A stretch of DNA of 64,000 nt, taken from Styela clava. Its lineage: Eukaryota; Chordata; Ascidiacea; Stolidobranchia; Styelidae. The notes below the pieces were generated by a model that made no database searches, had not been told where the DNA came from, and worked only from the letters and a program-made list of their open reading frames with translations. Of the stretch, positions 29,689 to 41,144 are shown piece after piece; position 1 is the first letter of the stretch, and every line of letters starts with the position of its first letter. The position numbers were made by a program, and so were the translations under genes. Where the stretch lies: contig NC_135262.1 of the NCBI RefSeq assembly GCF_964204865.1, positions 3,286,001 to 3,350,000 of the forward strand, given 5' to 3'.

Positions 29689-29887
29689 GACTGAAAACGC
29701 TAATTAAACAAGACAATGTTTGGATTTGATTAACTAATTCCACTCGTTCGGATTTGATTGGCGCCGACTATGGCGCCGACTGAAACTATTCATGGAACAA
29801 GATAATGTATAGATTTCAGTAACTAATTGTCAGGTATGTTGCTTCATTTACTCGATAGTTAAGACATAAAATAAACAAAGAACCAAA

Positions 29888-29959
29888 GCCTCAATTGAGG
29901 ATCGAACTCAGGACCCCTGGTTTACGGGACCAGTGCCCTAACCACTGAGCTATGGCGGC
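29888..29959 (-). tRNA. tRNA-Thr (CGU), C33 family
   Basis: Duplicate of 21791-21862. Confidence 0.42.
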
Positions 29960-30131
29960 GACTAAAATCGCGAATGAAACAAGATAATGTGTGGATTTGA
30001 TTAACTAGTTCGGATCCGATTGGCGCCAACTGAAACTATGCATGGAGCAAGACAATGTATAGATTTCATTAACTATGAATGCCATTTTTTTAATTTCTTG
30101 AGAGATAGACAATACAAACGTAGCATCCAAA

Positions 30132-30203
30132 GCCTCCAGTGAGGATTTAACTCACGACCCTTGGTTTACAAGACCAGCGCCCTAACAACTGAGATATGGC
30201 TGC
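30132..30203 (-). pseudogene. Divergent tRNA-Thr(UGU)-like unit, GCAGCC type
   Basis: Duplicate of 22035-22106. Confidence 0.7.
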
Positions 30204-30270
30204 GACTGAAAACGCGGGTGGAACATGACAATGTGTGGGTTTGATTGATTGATAGATAAAGCAAAATATA

Positions 30271-30342
30271 GCCACCAGCGAGATTCGAACTCGCGACCCC
30301 TGCTTTACGAGAGCAGTGCTCTAACCACTGAGCTATGGCGGC
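30271..30342 (-). tRNA. tRNA-Thr (CGU)
   Basis: Consensus CGU body; duplicate of 22174-22245. Confidence 0.92.
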
Positions 30343-30443
30343 GTTGAAAATGCAAATGGAACGAAACAATTTATAGATTTCAATGACTAATTGCCATTTT
30401 CTTATTTTCTTGATAGATAGACATCACGGAACGAGCATGCAAA

Positions 30444-31063
30444 GCCACCAGTGAGGATCGAACTCACGACCCCTGGTTTACAAGACCAGTGCTCTGATTA
30501 CAGATGTATGGCGGCTACTGAAAAGACCGTTGGAACAGGACAATGTATAGATTTGAATACCTACTTTCACTCGTTCGGATTTGACGGATTGTTAAATATA
30601 CCATAAGAAGCCGTCCTGAACAGCAATAAAGCCACCTGCTCGGTTACAATTCGCGACTCCTGCTTTACGAGAGCATTGCACTAACCATTGAACTATGGCG
30701 TCGACTGAAACTATACATGAAAGAGGCTAAGGTATAGATTTTGTTAAATAGTTGTTATTTTTTAATTTTCTTGAAAGATAGAAATAAACAAAGGGATATC
30801 CAAAGCCACTAGAGATGATCGAACTCACGACCCCTGGTTTACAAGACCAGTGCTCTAATTGCGGATGTATATCGGCTACTGAAAAGACCGTTGGAAAAGG
30901 ATAATGTATAGATTTGATTAACTACTTTCACTCGTTTGGATTTGACGGATTGTTAGATATACCATAAGAAGCCGTCCAGAACAGCAATAAAGCCACCTGC
31001 TCGGTTACAACTCGCGACTCCTGCTTTACGAGAGCACTGCACTAACCATTGAACTATGGCGTC
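30444..31063 (-). pseudogene. Run of four decayed tRNA-Thr units
   Basis: Duplicate of 22347-22966: members 30444-30515, 30631-30702, 30805-30876 and 30992-31063. Confidence 0.8.
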
Positions 31064-31166
31064 GATTGAAACTATGCATGGAACAAGATAATATGTAGAT
31101 TTCGTTAAATAGTTGTTATTTTTTAATTTTCTTGAAAGATAGACAAAAACAAAAGCGACACCCAAT

Positions 31167-31238
31167 GCCACCAGTGAGAATCGAACTCACGACCCCTGGT
31201 TTACAAGACCAGTGCTCTAACCACTGAGCTATGGCGGC
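31167..31238 (-). tRNA. tRNA-Thr (UGU)
   Basis: Duplicate of 23070-23141. Confidence 0.85.
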
Positions 31239-31347
31239 GACTGAAAAGACTGAAACAAGACAATGTGTGGATTTGATTAACTACTTTAGCTCGTTCGGAT
31301 TTGATTGATTGGTTGATAGAGCAAAAGCAGTTAAAGCCAGCAATTAA

Positions 31348-31419
31348 GCCATCAGTGAGGATCGAACTCGCGACCCCTGCTTTATGAGAGCAGTGCACTA
31401 ACCATTGAACTATAGCGTT
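31348..31419 (-). pseudogene. tRNA-Thr-derived unit with CAU anticodon
   Basis: Duplicate of 23251-23322. Confidence 0.75.
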
Positions 31420-31528
31420 GACTGAAACTATGCATGGAACAAGATAATGTGTAGATTTCATTAACTAATTGTAAGGTTTGTTGTTTCATTTACTCGATAG
31501 ATAAGACATAAAAAAACAAAGAACCAAA

Positions 31529-31600
31529 GCCACCAGTGAGGATCGAATTCACGACCCCTGGTTTACGGGACCAGTGCCCTGACCACTGAGCTATGGCGGC
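31529..31600 (-). tRNA. tRNA-Thr (CGU), C33 family
   Basis: Duplicate of 23432-23503, but with the normal acceptor GCCGCCA. Confidence 0.48.
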
Positions 31601-31781
31601 GACTAAAATCGCGAATGAAACAAGACAATGTGTGGATTTGATTAACTAATTTCACTCGTTCGGATCCGATTGGCGCCAACTGAAACTATTCATGGAGCAA
31701 GACAATGTATGGATTTCATTACCTATGAACGTCATTTTTTTAATTTCTTTATAGATAGACAATACAAGGAGAGCATCCAAC

Positions 31782-31853
31782 GCCTCCAGTGAGGATCGAA
31801 CTCACGACCTTGGGTTTACAAAACCAGCGCCCTAACAGCTGAACTATGGCTGC
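31782..31853 (-). pseudogene. Divergent tRNA-Thr(UGU)-like unit, GCAGCC type
   Basis: Duplicate of 23685-23756. Confidence 0.65.
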
Positions 31854-31937
31854 GACTGAAAACGCGGGTGGAACATGACAATGTGTGGATTTGATTGATT
31901 GGTTGATAAAGCAAAAGCAGTCAAAGACAACAATACA

Positions 31938-32009
31938 GCCACCAGCGAGATTTGAACTCGCGACCCCTGCTTTACGAGAGCAGTGCTCTAACCACTGAGC
32001 TATGGCGGC
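31938..32009 (-). tRNA. tRNA-Thr (CGU)
   Basis: Duplicate of 23841-23912. Confidence 0.85.
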
Positions 32010-32110
32010 GTCGAGAATGCAAATGGAACGAAACAATTTAGAGATTTCAATGACTAATTGCCATTTTCTTATTTTCTTGATAGATAGACATCACGGAACG
32101 AGCATGCAAA

Positions 32111-32554
32111 GCCACCAGTGAGGATCGAACTCGCGACCCCTACTTAATGAGAGCAGTGCACCAACCAATGAACTATGGCGTTGACTGAAACTATGCATGG
32201 AACAAGATTATGTGTAGATTTCATTAACAAATTGTAAGGTTTGATGTTTCATTTACTTGCTAGATGGACATCAAAAAACTAGGAACCAACGCCACCAGCG
32301 AGGACCAGTGAGGACTCACGTGCCCTGGTTTACAAGACCAGTGTTCTAACCACTGAGCTATGGCGGCGACTCAAAACGCTAATGAAACAAGACAATGTGT
32401 AGATTTGATTAACTACTTTCACTCGTTCGGATTTGACGGATTGTTAGATATACCATAAGAAGCCGTCCAGAACAGCAATAAAGCCACCTGCTCGGTTACA
32501 ACTCGCGACTCCTGCTTTACGAGAGCACTGCACTAACCATTGAACTATGGCGTC
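32111..32554 (-). pseudogene. Three decayed units (32111-32182, 32291-32367, 32483-32554)
   Basis: Duplicate of 24014-24447, but the middle unit is 77 nt rather than 67, which shifts the offset of the duplication by 10. Confidence 0.8.
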
Positions 32555-32657
32555 GATTGAAACTATGCATGGAACAAGATAATATGTAGATTTCGTTAAA
32601 TAGTTGTTATTTTTTAATTTTCTTGAAAGATAGACATAAACAAAAGCGACATCCAAT

Positions 32658-32729
32658 GCCACCAGTGAGAAACGAACTCACGACCCCTGGTTTACAAGAC
32701 CAGTGCTCTAACCACTGAGCTATGGCGGC
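32658..32729 (-). tRNA. tRNA-Thr (UGU), T-loop change
   Basis: Duplicate of 24551-24622. Confidence 0.65.
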
Positions 32730-32838
32730 GACTGAAAAGACTGAAACAAGACAATGTGTGGATTTGATTAACTACTTTAGCTCGTTCGGATTTGATTGAT
32801 TGGTTGATAGAGCAAAAGCAGTTAAAGACAGCAATTAA

Positions 32839-32910
32839 GCCACCAGTGAGGATCGAACTCGCGACCCCTGCTTTATGAGAGCAGTGCACTAACCATTGAA
32901 CTATGGCGTT
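32839..32910 (-). pseudogene. tRNA-Thr-derived unit with CAU anticodon
   Basis: Duplicate of 24732-24803. Confidence 0.75.
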
Positions 32911-33019
32911 GACTGAAACTATGCATGGAACAAGATAATGTGTAGATTTCATTAACTAATTGTAAGGTTTGTTGTTTCATTTACTCGATAGATAAGACAT
33001 AAAAAAACAAAGAACCAAA

Positions 33020-33091
33020 TCCACCAGTGAGGATCGAATTCACGACCCCTGGTTTACGGGACCACTGCCCTGACCACTGAGCTATGGCGGC
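33020..33091 (-). pseudogene. C33-family unit with extra mismatch
   Basis: Duplicate of 24913-24984, with a further anticodon-stem substitution. Confidence 0.5.
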
Positions 33092-33272
33092 GACAAAAAT
33101 CGCGAATGAAACAAGACAATGTGTGGATTTGATTAACTAATTTCACTCGTTCGGATCCGATTGGCGCCAACTGAAACTATTCATGGAGCAAGACAATGTA
33201 TGGATTTCATTAACTATGAACGTCATTTTTTTAATTTCTTTATAGATAGACAATAGAAGGAGAGCATCCAAC

Positions 33273-33344
33273 GCCTCCAGTGAGGATCGAACTCACGACC
33301 TTGGGTTTACAAAACCAGCGCCCTAACAGCTGAACTATGGCTGC
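33273..33344 (-). pseudogene. Divergent tRNA-Thr(UGU)-like unit, GCAGCC type
   Basis: Duplicate of 25166-25237. Confidence 0.65.
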
Positions 33345-33428
33345 GACTGAAAACGCGGGTGGAACATGACAATGTGTGGATTTGATTGATTGGTTGATAA
33401 AGCAAAAGCAGTCACAGACAACAATACA

Positions 33429-33500
33429 GCCACCAGCGAGATTTGAACTCGCGACCCCTGCTTTACGAGAGCAGTGCTCTAACCACTGAGCTATGGCGGC
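33429..33500 (-). tRNA. tRNA-Thr (CGU)
   Basis: Duplicate of 25322-25393. Confidence 0.85.
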
Positions 33501-33601
33501 GTCGAGAATGCAAATGGAACGAAACAATTTAGAGATTTCAATGACTAATTGCCATTTTCTTATTTTCTTGATAGATAGACATCACGGAACGAGCATGCAA
33601 A

Positions 33602-34045
33602 GCCACCTGTGAGGATCGAACTCGCGACCCCTACTTAATGAGAGCAGTGCACTAACCAATGAACTATGGCGTTGACTGAAACTATGCATGGAACAAGATT
33701 ATGTGTAGATTTCATTAACAAATTGTAAGGTTTGATGTTTCATTTACTTGCTAGATGGACATCAAAAAACTAGGAACCAACGCCACCAGCGAGGACCAGT
33801 GAGGACTCACGAGCCCTGGTTTACAAGACCAGTGCTCTAACCACTGAGCTATGGCGGCGACTCAAAACGCTAATGAAACAAGACAATGTGTAGATTTGAT
33901 TAACTACTTTCACTCGTTCGGATTTGACGGATTGTTAGATATACCATAAGAAGCCGTCCAGAACAGCAATAAAGCCACCTGCTCGGTTACAACTCGCGAC
34001 TCCTGCTTTACGAGAGCACTGCACTAACCATTGAACTATGGCGTC
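33602..34045 (-). pseudogene. Three decayed units (33602-33673, 33782-33858, 33974-34045)
   Basis: Duplicate of 25495-25938. Confidence 0.8.
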
Positions 34046-34148
34046 GATTGAAACTATGCATGGAACAAGATAATATGTAGATTTCGTTAAATAGTTGTTA
34101 TTTTTTAATTTTCTTTAAAGATAGACATAAACAAAAGCGACATCCAAT

Positions 34149-34220
34149 GCCACCAGTGAGAAACGAACTCACGACCCCTGGTTTACAAGACCAGTGCTCT
34201 AACCACTGAGCTATGGCGGC
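34149..34220 (-). tRNA. tRNA-Thr (UGU), T-loop change
   Basis: Duplicate of 26042-26113. Confidence 0.65.
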
Positions 34221-34329
34221 GACTGAAAAGACTGGAACAAGACAATGTGTGGATTTGATTAACTACTTTAGCTCGTTCGGATTTGATTGATTGGTTGATA
34301 GAGCAAAAGCAGTTAAAGACAGCAATTAA

Positions 34330-34401
34330 GCCACCAGTGAGGATCGAACTCGCGACCCCTGCTTTATGAGAGCAGTGCACTAACCATTGAACTATGGCGT
34401 T
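34330..34401 (-). pseudogene. tRNA-Thr-derived unit with CAU anticodon
   Basis: Duplicate of 26223-26294. Confidence 0.75.
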
Positions 34402-34510
34402 GACTGAAACTATGCATGGAACAAGATAATGTGTAGATTTCATTAACTAATTGTAAGGTTTGTTGTTTCATTTACTCGATAGATAAGACATAAAAAAACA
34501 AAGAACCAAA

Positions 34511-34582
34511 GCCACCAGTGAGGATCGAATTCACGACCCCTGGTTTACGGGACCAGTGCCCTGACCACTGAGCTATGGCGGC
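34511..34582 (-). tRNA. tRNA-Thr (CGU), C33 family
   Basis: Duplicate of 26404-26475. Confidence 0.48.
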
Positions 34583-34763
34583 GACTAAAATCGCGAATGA
34601 AACAAGACAATGTGTGGATTTGATTAACTAATTTCACTCGTTCGGATCCGATTGGCGCCAACTGAAACTATTCATGGAGCAAGACAATGTATGGATTTCA
34701 TTAACTATGAACGTCATTTTTTAAATTTCTTTATAGATAGACAATACAAGGAGAGCATCCAAA

Positions 34764-34835
34764 GCCTCCAGTGAGGATCGAACTCACGACCTTGGGTTTA
34801 CAAAACCAGCGCCCTAACAGCTGAGCTATGGCTGC
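34764..34835 (-). pseudogene. Divergent tRNA-Thr(UGU)-like unit, GCAGCC type
   Basis: Duplicate of 26657-26728. Confidence 0.65.
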
Positions 34836-34919
34836 GACTGAAAACGCGGGTGGAACATGACAATGTGTGGATTTGATTGATTGGTTGATAAAGCAAAAGC
34901 AGTCAAAGACAACAATACA

Positions 34920-34991
34920 GCCACCAGCGAGATTCGAACTCGCGACCCATGCTTCACGAGAGCAGTGCTCTAACCACTGAGCTATGGCGGC
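34920..34991 (-). tRNA. tRNA-Thr (CGU), stem mismatch
   Basis: Duplicate of 26813-26884, with one new substitution at the base of the anticodon stem. Confidence 0.65.
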
Positions 34992-35092
34992 GTCGAGAAT
35001 GCAAATGGAACAAAACAATTTAGAGATTTCAATGACTAATTGCCATTTTCTTATTTTCTTGATAGATAGACATCACGGAACGAGCATGCAAA

Positions 35093-35536
35093 GCCACCAG
35101 TGAGGATCGAACTCGCGACCCCTACTTAATGAGAGCAGTGCACCAACCAATGAACTATGGCGTTGACTGAAACTACGCATGGAACAAGATTATGTGTAGA
35201 TTTCATTAACAAATTGTAAGGTTTGATGTTTCATTTACTTCCTAGATGGACATCAAAAAACTAGGACACAACGCCACCAGCGAGGACCAGTGAGGACTCA
35301 CGAGCCCTGGTTTACAAGACCAGTGCTCTAACCACTGAGCTATGGCGGCGACTGAAAACGCTAATGAAACAAGACAATGTGTAGATTTGATTAACTACTT
35401 TCACTTGTTCGGATTTGATTGATTGGTGGATATACCAAGAGAAGCCGTCCAAAACAGCAATGAAGTCACCAGCGCGGTTCCAACTCGCGACTTCTGCTTC
35501 ACGACAGCAGTGTACAAACCAATGAACTATGGCGTC
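35093..35536 (-). pseudogene. Three decayed units (35093-35164, 35273-35349, 35465-35536)
   Basis: Duplicate of 26986-27429. Confidence 0.78.
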
Positions 35537-35633
35537 GACTGAAACTATCCGTGGAAGAAGATAATGTATAGATTTCGTTAAATAATTGTCATTTTTTATT
35601 TCTTGAAAGACATAAACAAAAGGGACATCCAAA

Positions 35634-35705
35634 GCCACCAGTGAGGATCGAACTCACGACTCCTGGTTTGCAAGACCAGTGCTCTAACCACTGAGCTATG
35701 GCGGC
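35634..35705 (-). tRNA. Thr-bodied tRNA with UGC anticodon
   Basis: Duplicate of 27527-27598. Confidence 0.78.
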
Positions 35706-35890
35706 GACTTAACCCGCGAAGGAAACAAGACAATGTGTAGATTTGATTACCTAATTTCACTCGTTCGGATTTGATTGGCGCCGACTGAAACTATGCATGG
35801 AACAAGATAATGTATAGATTTCATTAACTAATTGTAAGGTTTGTTGTTTCATTTAAACGATAGATGGACATCAAAAAACTAGGAACCAAA

Positions 35891-35962
35891 GCCACCAGTG
35901 AGTATCGAACTCACGACCCCTGGTTTACAAGACCAGTGCTCTAACCACTGAGCTATGGCGGC
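35891..35962 (-). tRNA. tRNA-Thr (UGU), T-stem mismatch
   Basis: Duplicate of 27784-27855. Confidence 0.7.
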
Positions 35963-36160
35963 GACTGAAAACGCTAATAAAATAAGTCAATGTTTGGATT
36001 TGATTAACTAATTCCACTCGTTCGGATTTGATTGGCGCCGACTATGGCGCCAACTGAAACTATTCATGGAACAAGATAATGTATAGATTTCAGTAAGTAA
36101 TTGTCAGGTGTGTTGTTTCATTTATTCGATAGATAACACATAAAAAAACAAAGAACCAAA

Positions 36161-36232
36161 GCCACCAGCGGGGATCGAACTCACGACCCCTGGTTTACGG
36201 CACCAGTGCCCTAGCCACAGAGCTATGACGGC
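36161..36232 (-). pseudogene. C33-family unit, degraded
   Basis: Duplicate of 28054-28125. Confidence 0.55.
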
Positions 36233-36413
36233 GACTAAAATCGCGAATGAAACAAGACAATGTGTGAATTTGATTAACTACTTCCACTCGTTCGGATCCG
36301 ATTGGCGCAAACTGAAACTATGCACGGAGCAAGACAATGTATAGATTTCATAAGCTATGAATGTCATTTTCTTAATTTCTTGATAGATAGACAACACAAA
36401 GGGGGCATCCAAA

Positions 36414-36485
36414 GCCTCCAGTGAGGATCGAACTCACGATCTTTGGTTTACAAGACCAGCGTCCAAACAGCTGAGCTATGGCTGC
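36414..36485 (-). pseudogene. Divergent tRNA-Thr(UGU)-like unit, GCAGCC type
   Basis: Duplicate of 28307-28378. Confidence 0.68.
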
Positions 36486-36569
36486 GACTGAATACGCGGG
36501 TGGAACATGACAATGTGTGGATTTGATTGATTGGTTGATAAAGCAAAAGCAGTCAAAGACAACAATACA

Positions 36570-38145
36570 GCCACCAACGAGATTCGAACTCGCGACCCCT
36601 GCTTTAGAAAGCAGTGCTCTAACCACTGAGCTATGGCGGCGTCGAAAATTCAACGGAACCCGAACAATTTATAGATTTCATTGACTAATTGCCATTTTCT
36701 TATTTTATTGATAGATAGACATCACGGAACGAGCATGCAAAGCCACCAGTGAGGATCGAACTCACGACCCCTGGTTTACAAGACCAGTGCTCTAATTACG
36801 GATGTATATCGGCTACTGAAAAGACCGTTGAAAAAGGATAATGTATAGATTTGATTAACTACTTTCACTCGTTCGGATTTGATTGATTGGTTGATAGAGC
36901 AAAAGCAGCTAAAGACAGCAATTAAGCCACCAGTGAGGATCGAACTCGCGACCCCTGCTTTATGAGAGCAGTGCACTAACCAATGAACTATGGCGATGAC
37001 TGAAACTATGCATGGAACAAGATAATGTGTAGACTTCATTAACTAATTGTAAGGTTTGTTGTTTCATTTATTCGATAGATGAACATCAAAAAACAAGGAA
37101 CCAAAGCCACCAGTGAGGATCGAACTCACGAGCCCTGGTGATTTACTACTTTCACTCGTTCGGGTTTGATTGATTGGTTGATAGAGCAAAAGCAGTTACA
37201 GACAGCAATTAAGCCACCAGTGAGGATCGAACTCCCGACCCCTGCTTTATGAGAGCAGTGCACTAACCAACGAACTATGGCGTCGACTGAAACTATCCAT
37301 GGTAGATTTCATTAACTAATTTTAAGGTTTGTTGTTTCATTTACTCGATAGATGTACATCAAAAAACTAGGAACCAAAGTTACCAGTGAGGATAGAACTC
37401 ACGACCCCTGGTTTACGAGACCAGTGCACTAACCACTGAGCTATGGCGGCGACTGTAAACGCTAATGATACAAGACAATGTGTGGATTTGATTAACCACT
37501 TCCAATCGTTCGGATTTTAATGATTGGTATATAAAGCAAAAGCAGTTAAAGACAGCAATAAAGCCATCAGAGAGATTTAAACTTGCGACCCCTGCTTTAC
37601 GAGAGGAGTTTTCTAACCACTGAGCTATGGCGGAATATTTAAAATACGGTTTAACTAATTGTCATTTTTTTAAGGTCTTGTTAGATTAACATCACAAAGG
37701 GAGCATTCAAAGCCACCATTGAAAATCGAAGTCGCGACCCCTGGTTTACAAGACCAGCGCCCTAACAACTGAGCTATGGCGGCAACTGCAAACGCAAATG
37801 AAACAAGACAATGTGTGAATTTGATTAACTACTTTCACTCTTTCGGATTTGATTGATTGGTGGATATACCAAGAGAAGCCGTCCAAAACAGCAATAAAGT
37901 CACCAGCGCGTTTCCAACTCGCGACTCCTGCTTCACGAGAGAAGTGCACTAACCAATGAACTATGGCGTCGACTGAAACTATGCGTGGAAGAAGATAATG
38001 TATAGATTTCGTTAAATAATTGTCAATTTTTTATTTTATTGAAAGACAGACATAAACAAAAGTGACTCGGTAAGCGACCAGTGAGGATTGAACCCGCGAC
38101 CCCTGCTTTACGAGAGCAGTTCACTAACCAATGAACTATTACGTC
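36570..38145 (-). pseudogene. Run of ten degraded units
   Basis: 36570-36640 (CGU, six-base anticodon loop), 36742-36813 (no box A), 36926-36997 (CAU), 37106-37139 (3' half only), 37213-37284 (CAU), 37379-37450 (CGU in a UGU-type stem, box B broken), 37563-37634 (ruined T arm), 37712-37783 (UGU, broken T loop), 37899-37970 and 38074-38145 (CGU derivatives with bad acceptors). Confidence 0.8.
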
Positions 38146-38253
38146 GACTGAAACTATGCATGAAACAAGATAATGTATAGATTTCATTAACTAGTTGTAA
38201 GGTTTGTTGTTTCATTTACTCGATAGATAAACATTATAAAAATCGGAAACAAA

Positions 38254-38325
38254 GCCACCAGTGAGGATCGAACTCACGACCCCTGGTTTACAAGACCAGT
38301 GCTTGAACCACTGAGCTATGGCGGC
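38254..38325 (-). tRNA. tRNA-Thr (UGU), D-stem change
   Basis: Consensus acceptor, anticodon and T arms. The D stem has one mismatch (CAAGC strand). Confidence 0.68.
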
Positions 38326-38510
38326 GACTGAACACGCGAAGGAAACAAGACATTGTGTGGATTTGATTAACTAATTCAACTCGTTCGGATTTGATTGGCG
38401 CCGACTGCAACTATGCATGGAACAAGATAATGTATAGATTTCATTAACTAATTGTAAGGTTTGTTGTTTCATTTACTCGATAGTTAAACATAAAAAAAAT
38501 TGGAACCAAA

Positions 38511-38581
38511 GCCACCATTGAGGATCGAACTCACGACCCCTGTTTACAAGACCAGTGCTCTAACCACTGAGCTATGGCGGC
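38511..38581 (-). pseudogene. tRNA-Thr(UGU) with one-base anticodon-stem deletion
   Basis: 71 nt. One G of the anticodon 3' stem is missing, plus an acceptor/T-stem change. Shares this deletion with 49487-49557. Confidence 0.6.
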
Positions 38582-38780
38582 GACTGAAAACGCTAATGAA
38601 ACACGACAATGTTTGGATTCGATTAACTAATTCCACTCGTTCGGATTTGATTGGCGCCGACTATGGCGCCGACTGAAACTATTCATGGAACAAGATAATG
38701 TATAGATTTCAGTTACTAATTGTCAGGTGTGTTGTTTCATTTTCTCGATAGATAAGACATAAAAAAAACAAAGAACCAAA

Positions 38781-38851
38781 GCCACAGTGAGGATCAAACT
38801 CACGACCCCTGGTTTACGGGACCAGTGCCCTAACCACTGAGCTATGGCGGC
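38781..38851 (-). pseudogene. C33-family unit with acceptor deletion
   Basis: 71 nt. One acceptor base is missing and the T loop is changed (TTTGATC). Confidence 0.6.
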
Positions 38852-39032
38852 GACTAAAATCGCGAATGAAACAATACAATGTGTGGATTTGATAAACTAA
38901 TTTCACTCGTTCGGATCCGATTGGCGCCAACTGACACTATGCATGGAGCAGGACAATGTATAGATTTCATTAACTATGAATGTCATTTTTTTAATTTCTT
39001 GATAGATAGACAACACAAAGGGAGCATCCAAA

Positions 39033-39104
39033 GCCTCCAGTGAGGATCGACCTCACGACACTTGGTTTACAAGACCAGCGCCCTAACAGCTGAGCTATGG
39101 CTGC
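39033..39104 (-). pseudogene. Divergent tRNA-Thr(UGU)-like unit, GCAGCC type
   Basis: Subfamily of 640-711. 156 bp from 39189. Confidence 0.62.
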
Positions 39105-39188
39105 GACTGAAAACGCGGGTGGAACGTGACAATGTGTGGATTTGATTGATTGGTTGATAAAGCAAAAGCAGTCAAAGACAACAATACA

Positions 39189-39260
39189 GCCACCAGCGAG
39201 ATTCGAACTCGCGACCCCTGCTTTACGAGAGCAGTGCTCTAACCACTGAGCTATGGCGGC
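39189..39260 (-). tRNA. tRNA-Thr (CGU)
   Basis: Identical to the consensus CGU body. Confidence 0.94.
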
Positions 39261-39361
39261 GTCGAAAATGCAAATGGAACGAAACAATTTATAGATTTCA
39301 ATAACTAGTTGCCATTTTCTTATTTTCTTGATAGATAGACATCACGGATCGAGCATGCAAA

Positions 39362-39790
39362 GCCAACAGTGAGGATCGAACTCACGACCTCTGGTTTACA
39401 AGACCAGTGCTCTAATTACGGATGTATGGCGATTATTGAAAAGACCGTTGGAAAAGGACAATGAATAGATTTGATTAACTACTTTCACTCGTTCGGATTC
39501 GATTGATTGGTTGATAGAGCAAAAGCAGTTAAAGACAACAATTAAGCCACCAGTGAGGATCGAACTCGCGACCACTGCTTTACGAGAGCAGTGCACTAAC
39601 CAACGAACTATGGCGTTGACTGAAACTATGCATGGAACAAGATAATGTGTAGATTTCATTAACTAATTGTAAGGTTTATTGTTTCATTTACTCGATAGAT
39701 GGATATCAAAAAACTAGGAACCAAAGTGAGGATCGAACTCACGACCCCTGGTTTACGAGACCAGTGCATTAACTACTGAGCTATGGCTGC
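39362..39790 (-). pseudogene. Three pseudogenes (39362-39433, 39546-39617, 39724-39790)
   Basis: A UGU unit without box A; a CGU unit with acceptor AACGCCA; and a unit that lost most of its 3' acceptor strand and carries loop CTCGTAA in a UGU-type stem. Confidence 0.8.
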
Positions 39791-39859
39791 GACTGAAAAC
39801 GCGGGTGGAACATCACAATGTGTGGATTTGATTGATTGGTGGTCAAATACAACAATACA

Positions 39860-39931
39860 GCCACCAGCGAGATTCGAACTCGCGACCCCTGCTTTACGAG
39901 AGCAGTGCTCTAACCACTGAGCTATGGCGTC
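39860..39931 (-). tRNA. tRNA-Thr (CGU), one acceptor mismatch
   Basis: Acceptor GACGCCA (A2-G71 mismatch). The rest is consensus. The downstream spacer is shortened and lacks the usual T4. Confidence 0.65.
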
Positions 39932-40033
39932 GACTGAAACTATCCGTGGAAGAAGATAATGTATAGATTTCGTTAAATTATTGTCATTTTTTTATTTCTT
40001 GAAAGACAGACATAAACAAAAGGGACATCCAAA

Positions 40034-40105
40034 GCCACCAGTGAGGATCGAACTCACGACCCCTGGTTTGCAAGACCAGTGCTCTAACCACTGAGCTATG
40101 GCGGC
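40034..40105 (-). tRNA. Thr-bodied tRNA with UGC anticodon
   Basis: Same body as 4911-4982, with T4 downstream. Confidence 0.8.
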
Positions 40106-40290
40106 GACTCAACACGCGGAGGAAACAAGACAATGTGTAGATTTGATTAACTAATTTCACTCGTTCGGATTTGATTGGCGCCGACTGAAACTATGCATGG
40201 AACAAGATAATGTATAGATTTCATTAACTAATTGTAAGGTTTGTTGTTTCATTTAAACGATAGATGGACATCAAAAAACTAGGAACCAAA

Positions 40291-40363
40291 GCCACCAGTG
40301 AGGATCGAACTCACGACCCCTGGTTTCACAAGACCAGTGCTCTAACCACTGAGCTATGGCGGC
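40291..40363 (-). pseudogene. tRNA-Thr(UGU) with eight-base anticodon loop
   Basis: 73 nt: a single base inserted in the anticodon loop (CTTGTGAA). Otherwise consensus. Confidence 0.55.
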
Positions 40364-40561
40364 GACTGAAAACGTTAATGAAACAAGACAATGTTTGGAT
40401 TTGATTAACTAATTCCACTCGTTCGGATTTGATTGGCGCCGACTATGGCGCCGACTGAAACTATTCATGGAACAAGATAATGTATAGATTTCAGTAACTA
40501 ATTGTCAGGTGTGTTGTTTCCTTTTCTCGATAGATAAGACATAAAAAAACAAAGAACCAAA

Positions 40562-40633
40562 GCCACCAATGAGAATCGAACTCACGACCCCTGATTTACG
40601 GGACCAGTGTCCTTACCACTGAGCTATGGCGGC
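40562..40633 (-). tRNA. tRNA-Thr (CGU), C33 family
   Basis: Loop CCCGTAA, with changes in the anticodon stem, T stem and D arm. Confidence 0.42.
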
Positions 40634-40815
40634 GACTAAAATCGCGAATGAAACAATACAATGTGTGGATTTGATTAACTAATTTCACTCGTTCGGATCC
40701 GATTGGCGCAAACTGAAACTATGCATGGAGCAAGACAATGTATAGATTTCATTAACTATGAATGTCATTTTTTTTAATTTCTTGATAGATAGACAACACA
40801 AAGGGAGCATCCAAA

Positions 40816-40887
40816 GCCTCCAGTGAGGATCGACCTCACGACACTTGTTTTACAAGACCAGCGCCCTAACAGCTGAGCTATGGCTGC
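40816..40887 (-). pseudogene. Divergent tRNA-Thr(UGU)-like unit, GCAGCC type
   Basis: Subfamily of 640-711, with one extra anticodon-stem change. Confidence 0.65.
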
Positions 40888-40971
40888 GACTGAAGACGCG
40901 GGTGGAACGTGACAATGTGTGAATTTGATTGATTGGTTGATAAAGCAAAAGCAGTCAAAGACAACAATACA

Positions 40972-41043
40972 GCCACCAGCAAGATTCGAACTCGCGACCC
41001 CTGCTTTACGAGAGCAGTGCTCTAACCACTGAGCTATGGCGGC
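40972..41043 (-). tRNA. tRNA-Thr (CGU), T-stem mismatch
   Basis: One T-stem substitution. Otherwise consensus. Confidence 0.75.
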
Positions 41044-41144
41044 GTCGAAAATGCAAATGGAACGAAACAATTTATAGATTTCAATAACTAATTGCCATTT
41101 TCTTATTTTCTTGATAGATAGACATAACGGATCGAGCATGCAAA

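Larger units (their letters stand above)
21190..37031. repeat. 8.1-kb tandem duplication within the array
   Basis: Copy A (about 21,190-29,286) and copy B (about 29,287-37,031) match unit by unit with offset 8,097, rising to 8,107 after a 10-nt difference in the unit at 24,194/32,291. About ten base differences were seen by eye. Copy B lacks 362 bp corresponding to about 28,707-29,068. A very recent event. Confidence 0.95.
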
